Part shown: positions 21,426-34,192 of the stretch, piece after piece
Position numbering within the stretch: the stretch's first letter is position 1
Layout of the letters: each line of letters starts with the position of its first letter
Source of the DNA: Nematostella vectensis
Lineage: Eukaryota > Cnidaria > Anthozoa > Actiniaria > Edwardsiidae
Length of the DNA: 64,000 nt
Assembly (NCBI RefSeq): GCF_932526225.1
Contig: NC_064041.1
Coordinates: 11,993,315-12,057,314 of the forward strand
Direction of reading: 5' to 3'
Program-made: the position numbers and the translations under genes
Notes under the pieces: model-generated
What the model was told of the DNA's origin: nothing
The model's input: only the letters and a program-made list of their open reading frames with translations
Databases searched by the model: none

Positions 21426-21516
21426 GGGGTCAACCCAATCGAAGTGCAATGAGAGGGCCTCACCCTGAGAGGACCGCCTTGGTGATCACGGTAAACCTCC
21501 CGCGTCAGGTAAGTAT
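21351..21516 (-). ncRNA. U1 snRNA, unit B5
   Basis: Matches the reference U1. Confidence 0.97.
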
Positions 21517-21715
21517 GAGTTTATTTGGCGTCCCTGTACACCGACTGTCCCCGGCTGATTTCATCCTCCATGTGGGAACGGTGCATCGCGGTGATTATGA
21601 CCCGTCGTCTTAATGACGATCCTGTCTCTTATTGATCTCTCCCGCTATAGCTCGCATGAACAGCACGTAAATGATGCTCGAGGTGTTGCTTGAATGTGTC
21701 TTCCCGAAAGGGAAG

Positions 21716-21902
21716 GGGGCCGTACTCGGAGGTAGTGCAATACCGAGACAACCCGTGGCTGGGACGCAGCAAGCCGCTTATTCCACAGCCAGTTTCCAAA
21801 AATCAGTTTAATATATGAGCTACTCAATGAGCAGCGTATCAGATATTAAGCTGATAAGAACAGATACTACACTTGATCTTAGCCAAAAGGCCGAGAAGCG
21901 AT
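21716..21902 (-). ncRNA. U2 snRNA, unit B5
   Basis: Matches the reference U2. Confidence 0.97.
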
Positions 21903-22159
21903 GCAGAATCTGGCTCGGACTACAGGGAGCGTTTATCATTCTAGGCCTCCGCCATGTGGGTGACGGACTCGGTTTTAGGCCCTTCTGCCTCCTAAGATCA
22001 CATGTGATGATCAGTCATGAACGTAGTGCTATCACGTACGAGCAGTATTCGCTTGATACAGCGTCTTTGCGAGTGCAATGAGACATTTTTACCGCGCTAG
22101 TGCGTGCGTACGTTCTCACCGCACCGCTATAAAAGTCTAAAATATCACCGAGATCTTTC

Positions 22160-22278
22160 GTCTACGGCCATACCATCGAGAAAACACCGGTTCTCGTCCG
22201 ATCACCGATGTTAAGCTCGATTGGGCGCGGTTAGTACTTGGATGGGTGACCGCCTGGGAATACCGCGTGCTGTAGGCA
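22160..22278 (+). rRNA. 5S rRNA variant (A50 to T), unit B5
   Basis: Identical to the other copies except for T in place of A at 22209, which is 5S nucleotide 50. That residue is one of two bulged A in helix III of the predicted fold and stands at the edge of the A-box of the internal promoter. The base pairs of helix III are not broken. Promoter and terminator are intact, so the copy could be expressed as a minor 5S variant. Confidence 0.96.
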
Positions 22279-23052
22279 TTTCTTTTTCATTTTTTTTCTA
22301 AACTATAAAGAAAAAGTTAGTGCAGGTTGGTCATTGTCTAAGCTAAAGAAATCCCTCAGTTGTATGCGTTCTCAACTCGATCTATAGACAATTCAGGCAT
22401 ACTCAGCGACCGTATTGTAATCAAAATCGCGGTCGTAAACGTTCGCAAACGTTCAGCAGATTCAAGTAGAGTCATAATATTACAAGCGATCAGATCAGTG
22501 GATTGTGAAAGCCTGTAAGAGCGTTAGTACTCGCATAGGAAATGTCTCTCAATGCAGTAAAATACTATGAGAGAAAGTGCGCAGTATTATCGCATTGGTC
22601 GCGCGTTTACACCGCGAGTGAACACGAACATTACTCAGCTAGCATCTCATACAAGCTGAGATGCCATTCATAGCGTAAACCTTGTCCAAATAAATGCTTT
22701 TCGAGATCATGTTTTCACTCACTATAATAAAGCGCGAAGGTTGCAAAGCAGCGCGCGTATTCCACTGTTCTATTTTAGTGACGAAACAGTCGCACTGAAC
22801 TTTCATCGCCGGTTAGCAACAACTGATCAAAACACAGCTCACCTTCGCTCGTTTCATCGCAAAAACACCGCTAGAATGCAGACCAAACACGACTAAAGCC
22901 TCTGCCCACCATGACGGTAATGTGAGAGCAAGTTGTTCGCTATTAGAAGTTAGAAATTTTACAATAGTTGACTGATTACAAGCGGTGTGAAGTCCGTGCT
23001 TCACGAGTCGCTCGTTGTGATTGTGTTGTGATTACACTTGATTCGTATTGTT

Positions 23053-23089
<37 letters not shown>

Positions 23090-23095
23090 ATTATA

Positions 23096-23127
<32 letters not shown>

Positions 23128-23218
23128 GGGGTCAACCCAATCGAAGTGCAATGAGAGGGCCTCACCCTGAGAGGACCGCCTTGGTGATCACGGTAAACCT
23201 CCCGCGTCAGGTAAGTAT
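23053..23218 (-). ncRNA. U1 snRNA, unit B6
   Basis: Matches the reference U1. Confidence 0.97.
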
Positions 23219-23417
23219 GAGTTTATTTGGCGTCCCTGTACACCGACTGTCCCCGGCTGATTTCATCCTCCATGTGGGAACGGTGCATCGCGGTGATTAT
23301 GACCCGTCGTCTTAATGACGATCCTGTCTCTTATTGATCTCTCCCGCTATAGCTCGCATGAACAGCACGTAAATGATGCTCGAGGTGTTGCTTGAATGTG
23401 TCTTCCCGAAAGGGAAG

Positions 23418-23604
23418 GGGGCCGTACTCGGAGGTAGTGCAATACCGAGACAACCCGTGGCTGGGACGCAGCAAGCCGCTTATTCCACAGCCAGTTTCCA
23501 AAAATCAGTTTAATATATGAGCTACTCAATGAGCAGCGTATCAGATATTAAGCTGATAAGAACAGATACTACACTTGATCTTAGCCAAAAGGCCGAGAAG
23601 CGAT
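23418..23604 (-). ncRNA. U2 snRNA, unit B6
   Basis: Matches the reference U2. Confidence 0.97.
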
Positions 23605-23861
23605 GCAGAATCTGGCTCGGACTACAGGGAGCGTTTATCATTCTAGGCCTCCGCCATGTGGGTGACGGACTCGGTTTTAGGCCCTTCTGCCTCCTAAGAT
23701 CACATGTGATGATCAGTCATGAACGTAGTGCTATCACGTACGAGCAGTATTCGCTTGATACAGCGTCTTTGCGAGTGCAATGAGACATTTTTACCGCGCT
23801 AGTGCGTGCGTACGTTCTCACCGCACCGCTATAAAAGTCTAAAATATCACCGAGATCTTTC

Positions 23862-23889
23862 GTCTACGGCCATACCATCGAGAAAACAC

Positions 23890-23920
<31 letters not shown>

Positions 23921-23980
23921 GATTGGGCGCGGTTAGTACTTGGATGGGTGACCGCCTGGGAATACCGCGTGCTGTAGGCA
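23862..23980 (+). rRNA. 5S rRNA, unit B6
   Basis: Matches the reference 5S. Confidence 0.98.
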
Positions 23981-24754
23981 TTTCTTTTTCATTTTTTTTC
24001 TAAACTATAAAGAAAAAGTTAGTGCAGGTTGGTCATTGTCTAAGCTAAAGAAATCCCTCAGTTGTATGCGTTCTCAACTCGATCTATAGACAATTCAGGC
24101 ATACTCAGCGACCGTATTGTAATCAAAATCGCGGTCGTAAACGTTCGCAAACGTTCAGCAGATTCAAGTAGAGTCATAATATTACAAGCGATCAGATCAG
24201 TGGATTGTGAAAGCCTGTAAGAGCGTTAGTACTCGCATAGGAAATGTCTCTCAATGCAGTAAAATACTATGAGAGAAAGTGCGCAGTATTATCGCATTGG
24301 TCGCGCGTTTACACCGCGAGTGAACACGAACATTACTCAGCTAGCATCTCATACAAGCTGAGATGCCATTCATAGCGTAAACCTTGTCCAAATAAATGCT
24401 TTTCGAGATCATGTTTTCACTCACTATAATAAAGCGCGAAGGTTGCAAAGCAGCGCGCGTATTCCACTGTTCTATTTTAGTGACGAAACAGTCGCACTGA
24501 ACTTTCATCGCCGGTTAGCAACAACTGATCAAAACACAGCTCACCTTCGCTCGTTTCATCGCAAAAACACCGCTAGAATGCAGACCAAACACGACTAAAG
24601 CCTCTGCCCACCATGACGGTAATGTGAGAGCAAGTTGTTCGCTATTAGAAGTTAGAAATTTTACAATAGTTGACTGATTACAAGCGGTGTGAAGTCCGTG
24701 CTTCACGAGTCGCTCGTTGTGATTGTGTTGTGATTACACTTGATTCGTATTGTT

Positions 24755-24791
<37 letters not shown>

Positions 24792-24797
24792 ATTATA

Positions 24798-24829
<32 letters not shown>

Positions 24830-24920
24830 GGGGTCAACCCAATCGAAGTGCAATGAGAGGGCCTCACCCTGAGAGGACCGCCTTGGTGATCACGGTAAAC
24901 CTCCCGCGTCAGGTAAGTAT
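24755..24920 (-). ncRNA. U1 snRNA, unit B7
   Basis: Matches the reference U1. Confidence 0.97.
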
Positions 24921-25119
24921 GAGTTTATTTGGCGTCCCTGTACACCGACTGTCCCCGGCTGATTTCATCCTCCATGTGGGAACGGTGCATCGCGGTGATT
25001 ATGACCCGTCGTCTTAATGACGATCCTGTCTCTTATTGATCTCTCCCGCTATAGCTCGCATGAACAGCACGTAAATGATGCTCGAGGTGTTGCTTGAATG
25101 TGTCTTCCCGAAAGGGAAG

Positions 25120-25306
25120 GGGGCCGTACTCGGAGGTAGTGCAATACCGAGACAACCCGTGGCTGGGACGCAGCAAGCCGCTTATTCCACAGCCAGTTTC
25201 CAAAAATCAGTTTAATATATGAGCTACTCAATGAGCAGCGTATCAGATATTAAGCTGATAAGAACAGATACTACACTTGATCTTAGCCAAAAGGCCGAGA
25301 AGCGAT
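25120..25306 (-). ncRNA. U2 snRNA, unit B7
   Basis: Matches the reference U2. Confidence 0.97.
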
Positions 25307-25563
25307 GCAGAATCTGGCTCGGACTACAGGGAGCGTTTATCATTCTAGGCCTCCGCCATGTGGGTGACGGACTCGGTTTTAGGCCCTTCTGCCTCCTAAG
25401 ATCACATGTGATGATCAGTCATGAACGTAGTGCTATCACGTACGAGCAGTATTCGCTTGATACAGCGTCTTTGCGAGTGCAATGAGACATTTTTACCGCG
25501 CTAGTGCGTGCGTACGTTCTCACCGCACCGCTATAAAAGTCTAAAATATCACCGAGATCTTTC

Positions 25564-25591
25564 GTCTACGGCCATACCATCGAGAAAACAC

Positions 25592-25622
<31 letters not shown>

Positions 25623-25682
25623 GATTGGGCGCGGTTAGTACTTGGATGGGTGACCGCCTGGGAATACCGCGTGCTGTAGGCA
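25564..25682 (+). rRNA. 5S rRNA, unit B7
   Basis: Matches the reference 5S. Confidence 0.98.
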
Positions 25683-26456
25683 TTTCTTTTTCATTTTTTT
25701 TCTAAACTATAAAGAAAAAGTTAGTGCAGGTTGGTCATTGTCTAAGCTAAAGAAATCCCTCAGTTGTATGCGTTCTCAACTCGATCTATAGACAATTCAG
25801 GCATACTCAGCGACCGTATTGTAATCAAAATCGCGGTCGTAAACGTTCGCAAACGTTCAGCAGATTCAAGTAGAGTCATAATATTACAAGCGATCAGATC
25901 AGTGGATTGTGAAAGCCTGTAAGAGCGTTAGTACTCGCATAGGAAATGTCTCTCAATGCAGTAAAATACTATGAGAGAAAGTGCGCAGTATTATCGCATT
26001 GGTCGCGCGTTTACACCGCGAGTGAACACGAACATTACTCAGCTAGCATCTCATACAAGCTGAGATGCCATTCATAGCGTAAACCTTGTCCAAATAAATG
26101 CTTTTCGAGATCATGTTTTCACTCACTATAATAAAGCGCGAAGGTTGCAAAGCAGCGCGCGTATTCCACTGTTCTATTTTAGTGACGAAACAGTCGCACT
26201 GAACTTTCATCGCCGGTTAGCAACAACTGATCAAAACACAGCTCACCTTCGCTCGTTTCATCGCAAAAACACCGCTAGAATGCAGACCAAACACGACTAA
26301 AGCCTCTGCCCACCATGACGGTAATGTGAGAGCAAGTTGTTCGCTATTAGAAGTTAGAAATTTTACAATAGTTGACTGATTACAAGCGGTGTGAAGTCCG
26401 TGCTTCACGAGTCGCTCGTTGTGATTGTGTTGTGATTACACTTGATTCGTATTGTT

Positions 26457-26493
<37 letters not shown>

Positions 26494-26499
26494 ATTATA

Positions 26500-26531
<32 letters not shown>

Positions 26532-26622
26532 GGGGTCAACCCAATCGAAGTGCAATGAGAGGGCCTCACCCTGAGAGGACCGCCTTGGTGATCACGGTAA
26601 ACCTCCCGCGTCAGGTAAGTAT
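26457..26622 (-). ncRNA. U1 snRNA, unit B8
   Basis: Matches the reference U1. Confidence 0.97.
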
Positions 26623-26821
26623 GAGTTTATTTGGCGTCCCTGTACACCGACTGTCCCCGGCTGATTTCATCCTCCATGTGGGAACGGTGCATCGCGGTGA
26701 TTATGACCCGTCGTCTTAATGACGATCCTGTCTCTTATTGATCTCTCCCGCTATAGCTCGCATGAACAGCACGTAAATGATGCTCGAGGTGTTGCTTGAA
26801 TGTGTCTTCCCGAAAGGGAAG

Positions 26822-27008
26822 GGGGCCGTACTCGGAGGTAGTGCAATACCGAGACAACCCGTGGCTGGGACGCAGCAAGCCGCTTATTCCACAGCCAGTT
26901 TCCAAAAATCAGTTTAATATATGAGCTACTCAATGAGCAGCGTATCAGATATTAAGCTGATAAGAACAGATACTACACTTGATCTTAGCCAAAAGGCCGA
27001 GAAGCGAT
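26822..27008 (-). ncRNA. U2 snRNA, unit B8
   Basis: Matches the reference U2. Confidence 0.97.
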
Positions 27009-27265
27009 GCAGAATCTGGCTCGGACTACAGGGAGCGTTTATCATTCTAGGCCTCCGCCATGTGGGTGACGGACTCGGTTTTAGGCCCTTCTGCCTCCTA
27101 AGATCACATGTGATGATCAGTCATGAACGTAGTGCTATCACGTACGAGCAGTATTCGCTTGATACAGCGTCTTTGCGAGTGCAATGAGACATTTTTACCG
27201 CGCTAGTGCGTGCGTACGTTCTCACCGCACCGCTATAAAAGTCTAAAATATCACCGAGATCTTTC

Positions 27266-27293
27266 GTCTACGGCCATACCATCGAGAAAACAC

Positions 27294-27324
<31 letters not shown>

Positions 27325-27384
27325 GATTGGGCGCGGTTAGTACTTGGATGGGTGACCGCCTGGGAATACCGCGTGCTGTAGGCA
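27266..27384 (+). rRNA. 5S rRNA, unit B8
   Basis: Matches the reference 5S. Confidence 0.98.
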
Positions 27385-28158
27385 TTTCTTTTTCATTTTT
27401 TTTCTAAACTATAAAGAAAAAGTTAGTGCAGGTTGGTCATTGTCTAAGCTAAAGAAATCCCTCAGTTGTATGCGTTCTCAACTCGATCTATAGACAATTC
27501 AGGCATACTCAGCGACCGTATTGTAATCAAAATCGCGGTCGTAAACGTTCGCAAACGTTCAGCAGATTCAAGTAGAGTCATAATATTACAAGCGATCAGA
27601 TCAGTGGATTGTGAAAGCCTGTAAGAGCGTTAGTACTCGCATAGGAAATGTCTCTCAATGCAGTAAAATACTATGAGAGAAAGTGCGCAGTATTATCGCA
27701 TTGGTCGCGCGTTTACACCGCGAGTGAACACGAACATTACTCAGCTAGCATCTCATACAAGCTGAGATGCCATTCATAGCGTAAACCTTGTCCAAATAAA
27801 TGCTTTTCGAGATCATGTTTTCACTCACTATAATAAAGCGCGAAGGTTGCAAAGCAGCGCGCGTATTCCACTGTTCTATTTTAGTGACGAAACAGTCGCA
27901 CTGAACTTTCATCGCCGGTTAGCAACAACTGATCAAAACACAGCTCACCTTCGCTCGTTTCATCGCAAAAACACCGCTAGAATGCAGACCAAACACGACT
28001 AAAGCCTCTGCCCACCATGACGGTAATGTGAGAGCAAGTTGTTCGCTATTAGAAGTTAGAAATTTTACAATAGTTGACTGATTACAAGCGGTGTGAAGTC
28101 CGTGCTTCACGAGTCGCTCGTTGTGATTGTGTTGTGATTACACTTGATTCGTATTGTT

Positions 28159-28195
<37 letters not shown>

Positions 28196-28201
28196 ATTAT
28201 A

Positions 28202-28233
<32 letters not shown>

Positions 28234-28324
28234 GGGGTCAACCCAATCGAAGTGCAATGAGAGGGCCTCACCCTGAGAGGACCGCCTTGGTGATCACGGT
28301 AAACCTCCCGCGTCAGGTAAGTAT
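28159..28324 (-). ncRNA. U1 snRNA, unit B9
   Basis: Matches the reference U1. Confidence 0.97.
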
Positions 28325-28523
28325 GAGTTTATTTGGCGTCCCTGTACACCGACTGTCCCCGGCTGATTTCATCCTCCATGTGGGAACGGTGCATCGCGGT
28401 GATTATGACCCGTCGTCTTAATGACGATCCTGTCTCTTATTGATCTCTCCCGCTATAGCTCGCATGAACAGCACGTAAATGATGCTCGAGGTGTTGCTTG
28501 AATGTGTCTTCCCGAAAGGGAAG

Positions 28524-28710
28524 GGGGCCGTACTCGGAGGTAGTGCAATACCGAGACAACCCGTGGCTGGGACGCAGCAAGCCGCTTATTCCACAGCCAG
28601 TTTCCAAAAATCAGTTTAATATATGAGCTACTCAATGAGCAGCGTATCAGATATTAAGCTGATAAGAACAGATACTACACTTGATCTTAGCCAAAAGGCC
28701 GAGAAGCGAT
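28524..28710 (-). ncRNA. U2 snRNA, unit B9
   Basis: Matches the reference U2. Confidence 0.97.
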
Positions 28711-28967
28711 GCAGAATCTGGCTCGGACTACAGGGAGCGTTTATCATTCTAGGCCTCCGCCATGTGGGTGACGGACTCGGTTTTAGGCCCTTCTGCCTCC
28801 TAAGATCACATGTGATGATCAGTCATGAACGTAGTGCTATCACGTACGAGCAGTATTCGCTTGATACAGCGTCTTTGCGAGTGCAATGAGACATTTTTAC
28901 CGCGCTAGTGCGTGCGTACGTTCTCACCGCACCGCTATAAAAGTCTAAAATATCACCGAGATCTTTC

Positions 28968-28995
28968 GTCTACGGCCATACCATCGAGAAAACAC

Positions 28996-29026
<31 letters not shown>

Positions 29027-29086
29027 GATTGGGCGCGGTTAGTACTTGGATGGGTGACCGCCTGGGAATACCGCGTGCTGTAGGCA
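28968..29086 (+). rRNA. 5S rRNA, unit B9
   Basis: Matches the reference 5S. Confidence 0.98.
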
Positions 29087-29860
29087 TTTCTTTTTCATTT
29101 TTTTTCTAAACTATAAAGAAAAAGTTAGTGCAGGTTGGTCATTGTCTAAGCTAAAGAAATCCCTCAGTTGTATGCGTTCTCAACTCGATCTATAGACAAT
29201 TCAGGCATACTCAGCGACCGTATTGTAATCAAAATCGCGGTCGTAAACGTTCGCAAACGTTCAGCAGATTCAAGTAGAGTCATAATATTACAAGCGATCA
29301 GATCAGTGGATTGTGAAAGCCTGTAAGAGCGTTAGTACTCGCATAGGAAATGTCTCTCAATGCAGTAAAATACTATGAGAGAAAGTGCGCAGTATTATCG
29401 CATTGGTCGCGCGTTTACACCGCGAGTGAACACGAACATTACTCAGCTAGCATCTCATACAAGCTGAGATGCCATTCATAGCGTAAACCTTGTCCAAATA
29501 AATGCTTTTCGAGATCATGTTTTCACTCACTATAATAAAGCGCGAAGGTTGCAAAGCAGCGCGCGTATTCCACTGTTCTATTTTAGTGACGAAACAGTCG
29601 CACTGAACTTTCATCGCCGGTTAGCAACAACTGATCAAAACACAGCTCACCTTCGCTCGTTTCATCGCAAAAACACCGCTAGAATGCAGACCAAACACGA
29701 CTAAAGCCTCTGCCCACCATGACGGTAATGTGAGAGCAAGTTGTTCGCTATTAGAAGTTAGAAATTTTACAATAGTTGACTGATTACAAGCGGTGTGAAG
29801 TCCGTGCTTCACGAGTCGCTCGTTGTGATTGTGTTGTGATTACACTTGATTCGTATTGTT

Positions 29861-29897
<37 letters not shown>

Positions 29898-29903
29898 ATT
29901 ATA

Positions 29904-29935
<32 letters not shown>

Positions 29936-30026
29936 GGGGTCAACCCAATCGAAGTGCAATGAGAGGGCCTCACCCTGAGAGGACCGCCTTGGTGATCACG
30001 GTAAACCTCCCGCGTCAGGTAAGTAT
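29861..30026 (-). ncRNA. U1 snRNA, unit B10
   Basis: Matches the reference U1. Confidence 0.97.
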
Positions 30027-30225
30027 GAGTTTATTTGGCGTCCCTGTACACCGACTGTCCCCGGCTGATTTCATCCTCCATGTGGGAACGGTGCATCGCG
30101 GTGATTATGACCCGTCGTCTTAATGACGATCCTGTCTCTTATTGATCTCTCCCGCTATAGCTCGCATGAACAGCACGTAAATGATGCTCGAGGTGTTGCT
30201 TGAATGTGTCTTCCCGAAAGGGAAG

Positions 30226-30412
30226 GGGGCCGTACTCGGAGGTAGTGCAATACCGAGACAACCCGTGGCTGGGACGCAGCAAGCCGCTTATTCCACAGCC
30301 AGTTTCCAAAAATCAGTTTAATATATGAGCTACTCAATGAGCAGCGTATCAGATATTAAGCTGATAAGAACAGATACTACACTTGATCTTAGCCAAAAGG
30401 CCGAGAAGTGAT
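30226..30412 (-). ncRNA. U2 snRNA variant (G4 to A), unit B10
   Basis: Plus-strand C to T at 30409 makes the RNA start ATCACTTC instead of ATCGCTTC: nucleotide 4 of U2 is changed from G to A. The U2 5' end is nearly invariant in eukaryotes and pairs with the 3' part of U6 (U2/U6 helix II). The rest of the gene, including the branch-point region and Sm site, is unchanged, and its PSE is intact. It may be a weakly deleterious copy tolerated among many. Confidence 0.95.
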
Positions 30413-30669
30413 GCAGAATCTGGCTCGGACTACAGGGAGCGTTTATCATTCTAGGCCTCCGCCATGTGGGTGACGGACTCGGTTTTAGGCCCTTCTGCCT
30501 CCTAAGATCACATGTGATGATCAGTCATGAACGTAGTGCTATCACGTACGAGCAGTATTCGCTTGATACAGCGTCTTTGCGAGTGCAATGAGACATTTTT
30601 ACCGCGCTAGTGCGTGCGTACGTTCTCACCGCACCGCTATAAAAGTCTAAAATATCACCGAGATCTTTC

Positions 30670-30697
30670 GTCTACGGCCATACCATCGAGAAAACAC

Positions 30698-30728
<31 letters not shown>

Positions 30729-30788
30729 GATTGGGCGCGGTTAGTACTTGGATGGGTGACCGCCTGGGAATACCGCGTGCTGTAGGCA
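30670..30788 (+). rRNA. 5S rRNA, unit B10
   Basis: Matches the reference 5S. Confidence 0.98.
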
Positions 30789-31562
30789 TTTCTTTTTCAT
30801 TTTTTTTCTAAACTATAAAGAAAAAGTTAGTGCAGGTTGGTCATTGTCTAAGCTAAAGAAATCCCTCAGTTGTATGCGTTCTCAACTCGATCTATAGACA
30901 ATTCAGGCATACTCAGCGACCGTATTGTAATCAAAATCGCGGTCGTAAACGTTCGCAAACGTTCAGCAGATTCAAGTAGAGTCATAATATTACAAGCGAT
31001 CAGATCAGTGGATTGTGAAAGCCTGTAAGAGCGTTAGTACTCGCATAGGAAATGTCTCTCAATGCAGTAAAATACTATGAGAGAAAGTGCGCAGTATTAT
31101 CGCATTGGTCGCGCGTTTACACCGCGAGTGAACACGAACATTACTCAGCTAGCATCTCATACAAGCTGAGATGCCATTCATAGCGTAAACCTTGTCCAAA
31201 TAAATGCTTTTCGAGATCATGTTTTCACTCACTATAATAAAGCGCGAAGGTTGCAAAGCAGCGCGCGTATTCCACTGTTCTATTTTAGTGACGAAACAGT
31301 CGCACTGAACTTTCATCGCCGGTTAGCAACAACTGATCAAAACACAGCTCACCTTCGCTCGTTTCATCGCAAAAACACCGCTAGAATGCAGACCAAACAC
31401 GACTAAAGCCTCTGCCCACCATGACGGTAATGTGAGAGCAAGTTGTTCGCTATTAGAAGTTAGAAATTTTACAATAGTTGACTGATTACAAGCGGTGTGA
31501 AGTCCGTGCTTCACGAGTCGCTCGTTGTGATTGTGTTGTGATTACACTTGATTCGTATTGTT

Positions 31563-31599
<37 letters not shown>

Positions 31600-31605
31600 A
31601 TTATA

Positions 31606-31637
<32 letters not shown>

Positions 31638-31728
31638 GGGGTCAACCCAATCGAAGTGCAATGAGAGGGCCTCACCCTGAGAGGACCGCCTTGGTGATCA
31701 CGGTAAACCTCCCGCGTCAGGTAAGTAT
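31563..31728 (-). ncRNA. U1 snRNA, unit B11
   Basis: Matches the reference U1. Confidence 0.97.
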
Positions 31729-31927
31729 GAGTTTATTTGGCGTCCCTGTACACCGACTGTCCCCGGCTGATTTCATCCTCCATGTGGGAACGGTGCATCG
31801 CGGTGATTATGACCCGTCGTCTTAATGACGATCCTGTCTCTTATTGATCTCTCCCGCTATAGCTCGCATGAACAGCACGTAAATGATGCTCGAGGTGTTG
31901 CTTGAATGTGTCTTCCCGAAAGGGAAG

Positions 31928-32114
31928 GGGGCCGTACTCGGAGGTAGTGCAATACCGAGACAACCCGTGGCTGGGACGCAGCAAGCCGCTTATTCCACAG
32001 CCAGTTTCCAAAAATCAGTTTAATATATGAGCTACTCAATGAGCAGCGTATCAGATATTAAGCTGATAAGAACAGATACTACACTTGATCTTAGCCAAAA
32101 GGCCGAGAAGCGAT
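31928..32114 (-). ncRNA. U2 snRNA, unit B11
   Basis: Matches the reference U2, with the usual G4. Confidence 0.97.
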
Positions 32115-32371
32115 GCAGAATCTGGCTCGGACTACAGGGAGCGTTTATCATTCTAGGCCTCCGCCATGTGGGTGACGGACTCGGTTTTAGGCCCTTCTGC
32201 CTCCTAAGATCACATGTGATGATCAGTCATGAACGTAGTGCTATCACGTACGAGCAGTATTCGCTTGATACAGCGTCTTTGCGAGTGCAATGAGACATTT
32301 TTACCGCGCTAGTGCGTGCGTACGTTCTCACCGCACCGCTATAAAAGTCTAAAATATCACCGAGATCTTTC

Positions 32372-32399
32372 GTCTACGGCCATACCATCGAGAAAACAC

Positions 32400-32430
<31 letters not shown>

Positions 32431-32490
32431 GATTGGGCGCGGTTAGTACTTGGATGGGTGACCGCCTGGGAATACCGCGTGCTGTAGGCA
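32372..32490 (+). rRNA. 5S rRNA, unit B11
   Basis: Matches the reference 5S. Confidence 0.98.
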
Positions 32491-33264
32491 TTTCTTTTTC
32501 ATTTTTTTTCTAAACTATAAAGAAAAAGTTAGTGCAGGTTGGTCATTGTCTAAGCTAAAGAAATCCCTCAGTTGTATGCGTTCTCAACTCGATCTATAGA
32601 CAATTCAGGCATACTCAGCGACCGTATTGTAATCAAAATCGCGGTCGTAAACGTTCGCAAACGTTCAGCAGATTCAAGTAGAGTCATAATATTACAAGCG
32701 ATCAGATCAGTGGATTGTGAAAGCCTGTAAGAGCGTTAGTACTCGCATAGGAAATGTCTCTCAATGCAGTAAAATACTATGAGAGAAAGTGCGCAGTATT
32801 ATCGCATTGGTCGCGCGTTTACACCGCGAGTGAACACGAACATTACTCAGCTAGCATCTCATACAAGCTGAGATGCCATTCATAGCGTAAACCTTGTCCA
32901 AATAAATGCTTTTCGAGATCATGTTTTCACTCACTATAATAAAGCGCGAAGGTTGCAAAGCAGCGCGCGTATTCCACTGTTCTATTTTAGTGACGAAACA
33001 GTCGCACTGAACTTTCATCGCCGGTTAGCAACAACTGATCAAAACACAGCTCACCTTCGCTCGTTTCATCGCAAAAACACCGCTAGAATGCAGACCAAAC
33101 ACGACTAAAGCCTCTGCCCACCATGACGGTAATGTGAGAGCAAGTTGTTCGCTATTAGAAGTTAGAAATTTTACAATAGTTGACTGATTACAAGCGGTGT
33201 GAAGTCCGTGCTTCACGAGTCGCTCGTTGTGATTGTGTTGTGATTACACTTGATTCGTATTGTT

Positions 33265-33301
<37 letters not shown>

Positions 33302-33307
33302 ATTATA

Positions 33308-33339
<32 letters not shown>

Positions 33340-33430
33340 GGGGTCAACCCAATCGAAGTGCAATGAGAGGGCCTCACCCTGAGAGGACCGCCTTGGTGAT
33401 CACGGTAAACCTCCCGCGTCAGGTAAGTAT
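33265..33430 (-). ncRNA. U1 snRNA, unit B12
   Basis: Matches the reference U1. Confidence 0.97.
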
Positions 33431-33629
33431 GAGTTTATTTGGCGTCCCTGTACACCGACTGTCCCCGGCTGATTTCATCCTCCATGTGGGAACGGTGCAT
33501 CGCGGTGATTATGACCCGTCGTCTTAATGACGATCCTGTCTCTTATTGATCTCTCCCGCTATAGCTCGCATGAACAGCACGTAAATGATGCTCGAGGTGT
33601 TGCTTGAATGTGTCTTCCCGAAAGGGAAG

Positions 33630-33816
33630 GGGGCCGTACTCGGAGGTAGTGCAATACCGAGACAACCCGTGGCTGGGACGCAGCAAGCCGCTTATTCCAC
33701 AGCCAGTTTCCAAAAATCAGTTTAATATATGAGCTACTCAATGAGCAGCGTATCAGATATTAAGCTGATAAGAACAGATACTACACTTGATCTTAGCCAA
33801 AAGGCCGAGAAGCGAT
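33630..33816 (-). ncRNA. U2 snRNA, unit B12
   Basis: Matches the reference U2. Confidence 0.97.
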
Positions 33817-34073
33817 GCAGAATCTGGCTCGGACTACAGGGAGCGTTTATCATTCTAGGCCTCCGCCATGTGGGTGACGGACTCGGTTTTAGGCCCTTCT
33901 GCCTCCTAAGATCACATGTGATGATCAGTCATGAACGTAGTGCTATCACGTACGAGCAGTATTCGCTTGATACAGCGTCTTTGCGAGTGCAATGAGACAT
34001 TTTTACCGCGCTAGTGCGTGCGTACGTTCTCACCGCACCGCTATAAAAGTCTAAAATATCACCGAGATCTTTC

Positions 34074-34101
34074 GTCTACGGCCATACCATCGAGAAAACA
34101 C

Positions 34102-34132
<31 letters not shown>

Positions 34133-34192
34133 GATTGGGCGCGGTTAGTACTTGGATGGGTGACCGCCTGGGAATACCGCGTGCTGTAGGCA
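34074..34192 (+). rRNA. 5S rRNA, unit B12
   Basis: Matches the reference 5S. Confidence 0.98.
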
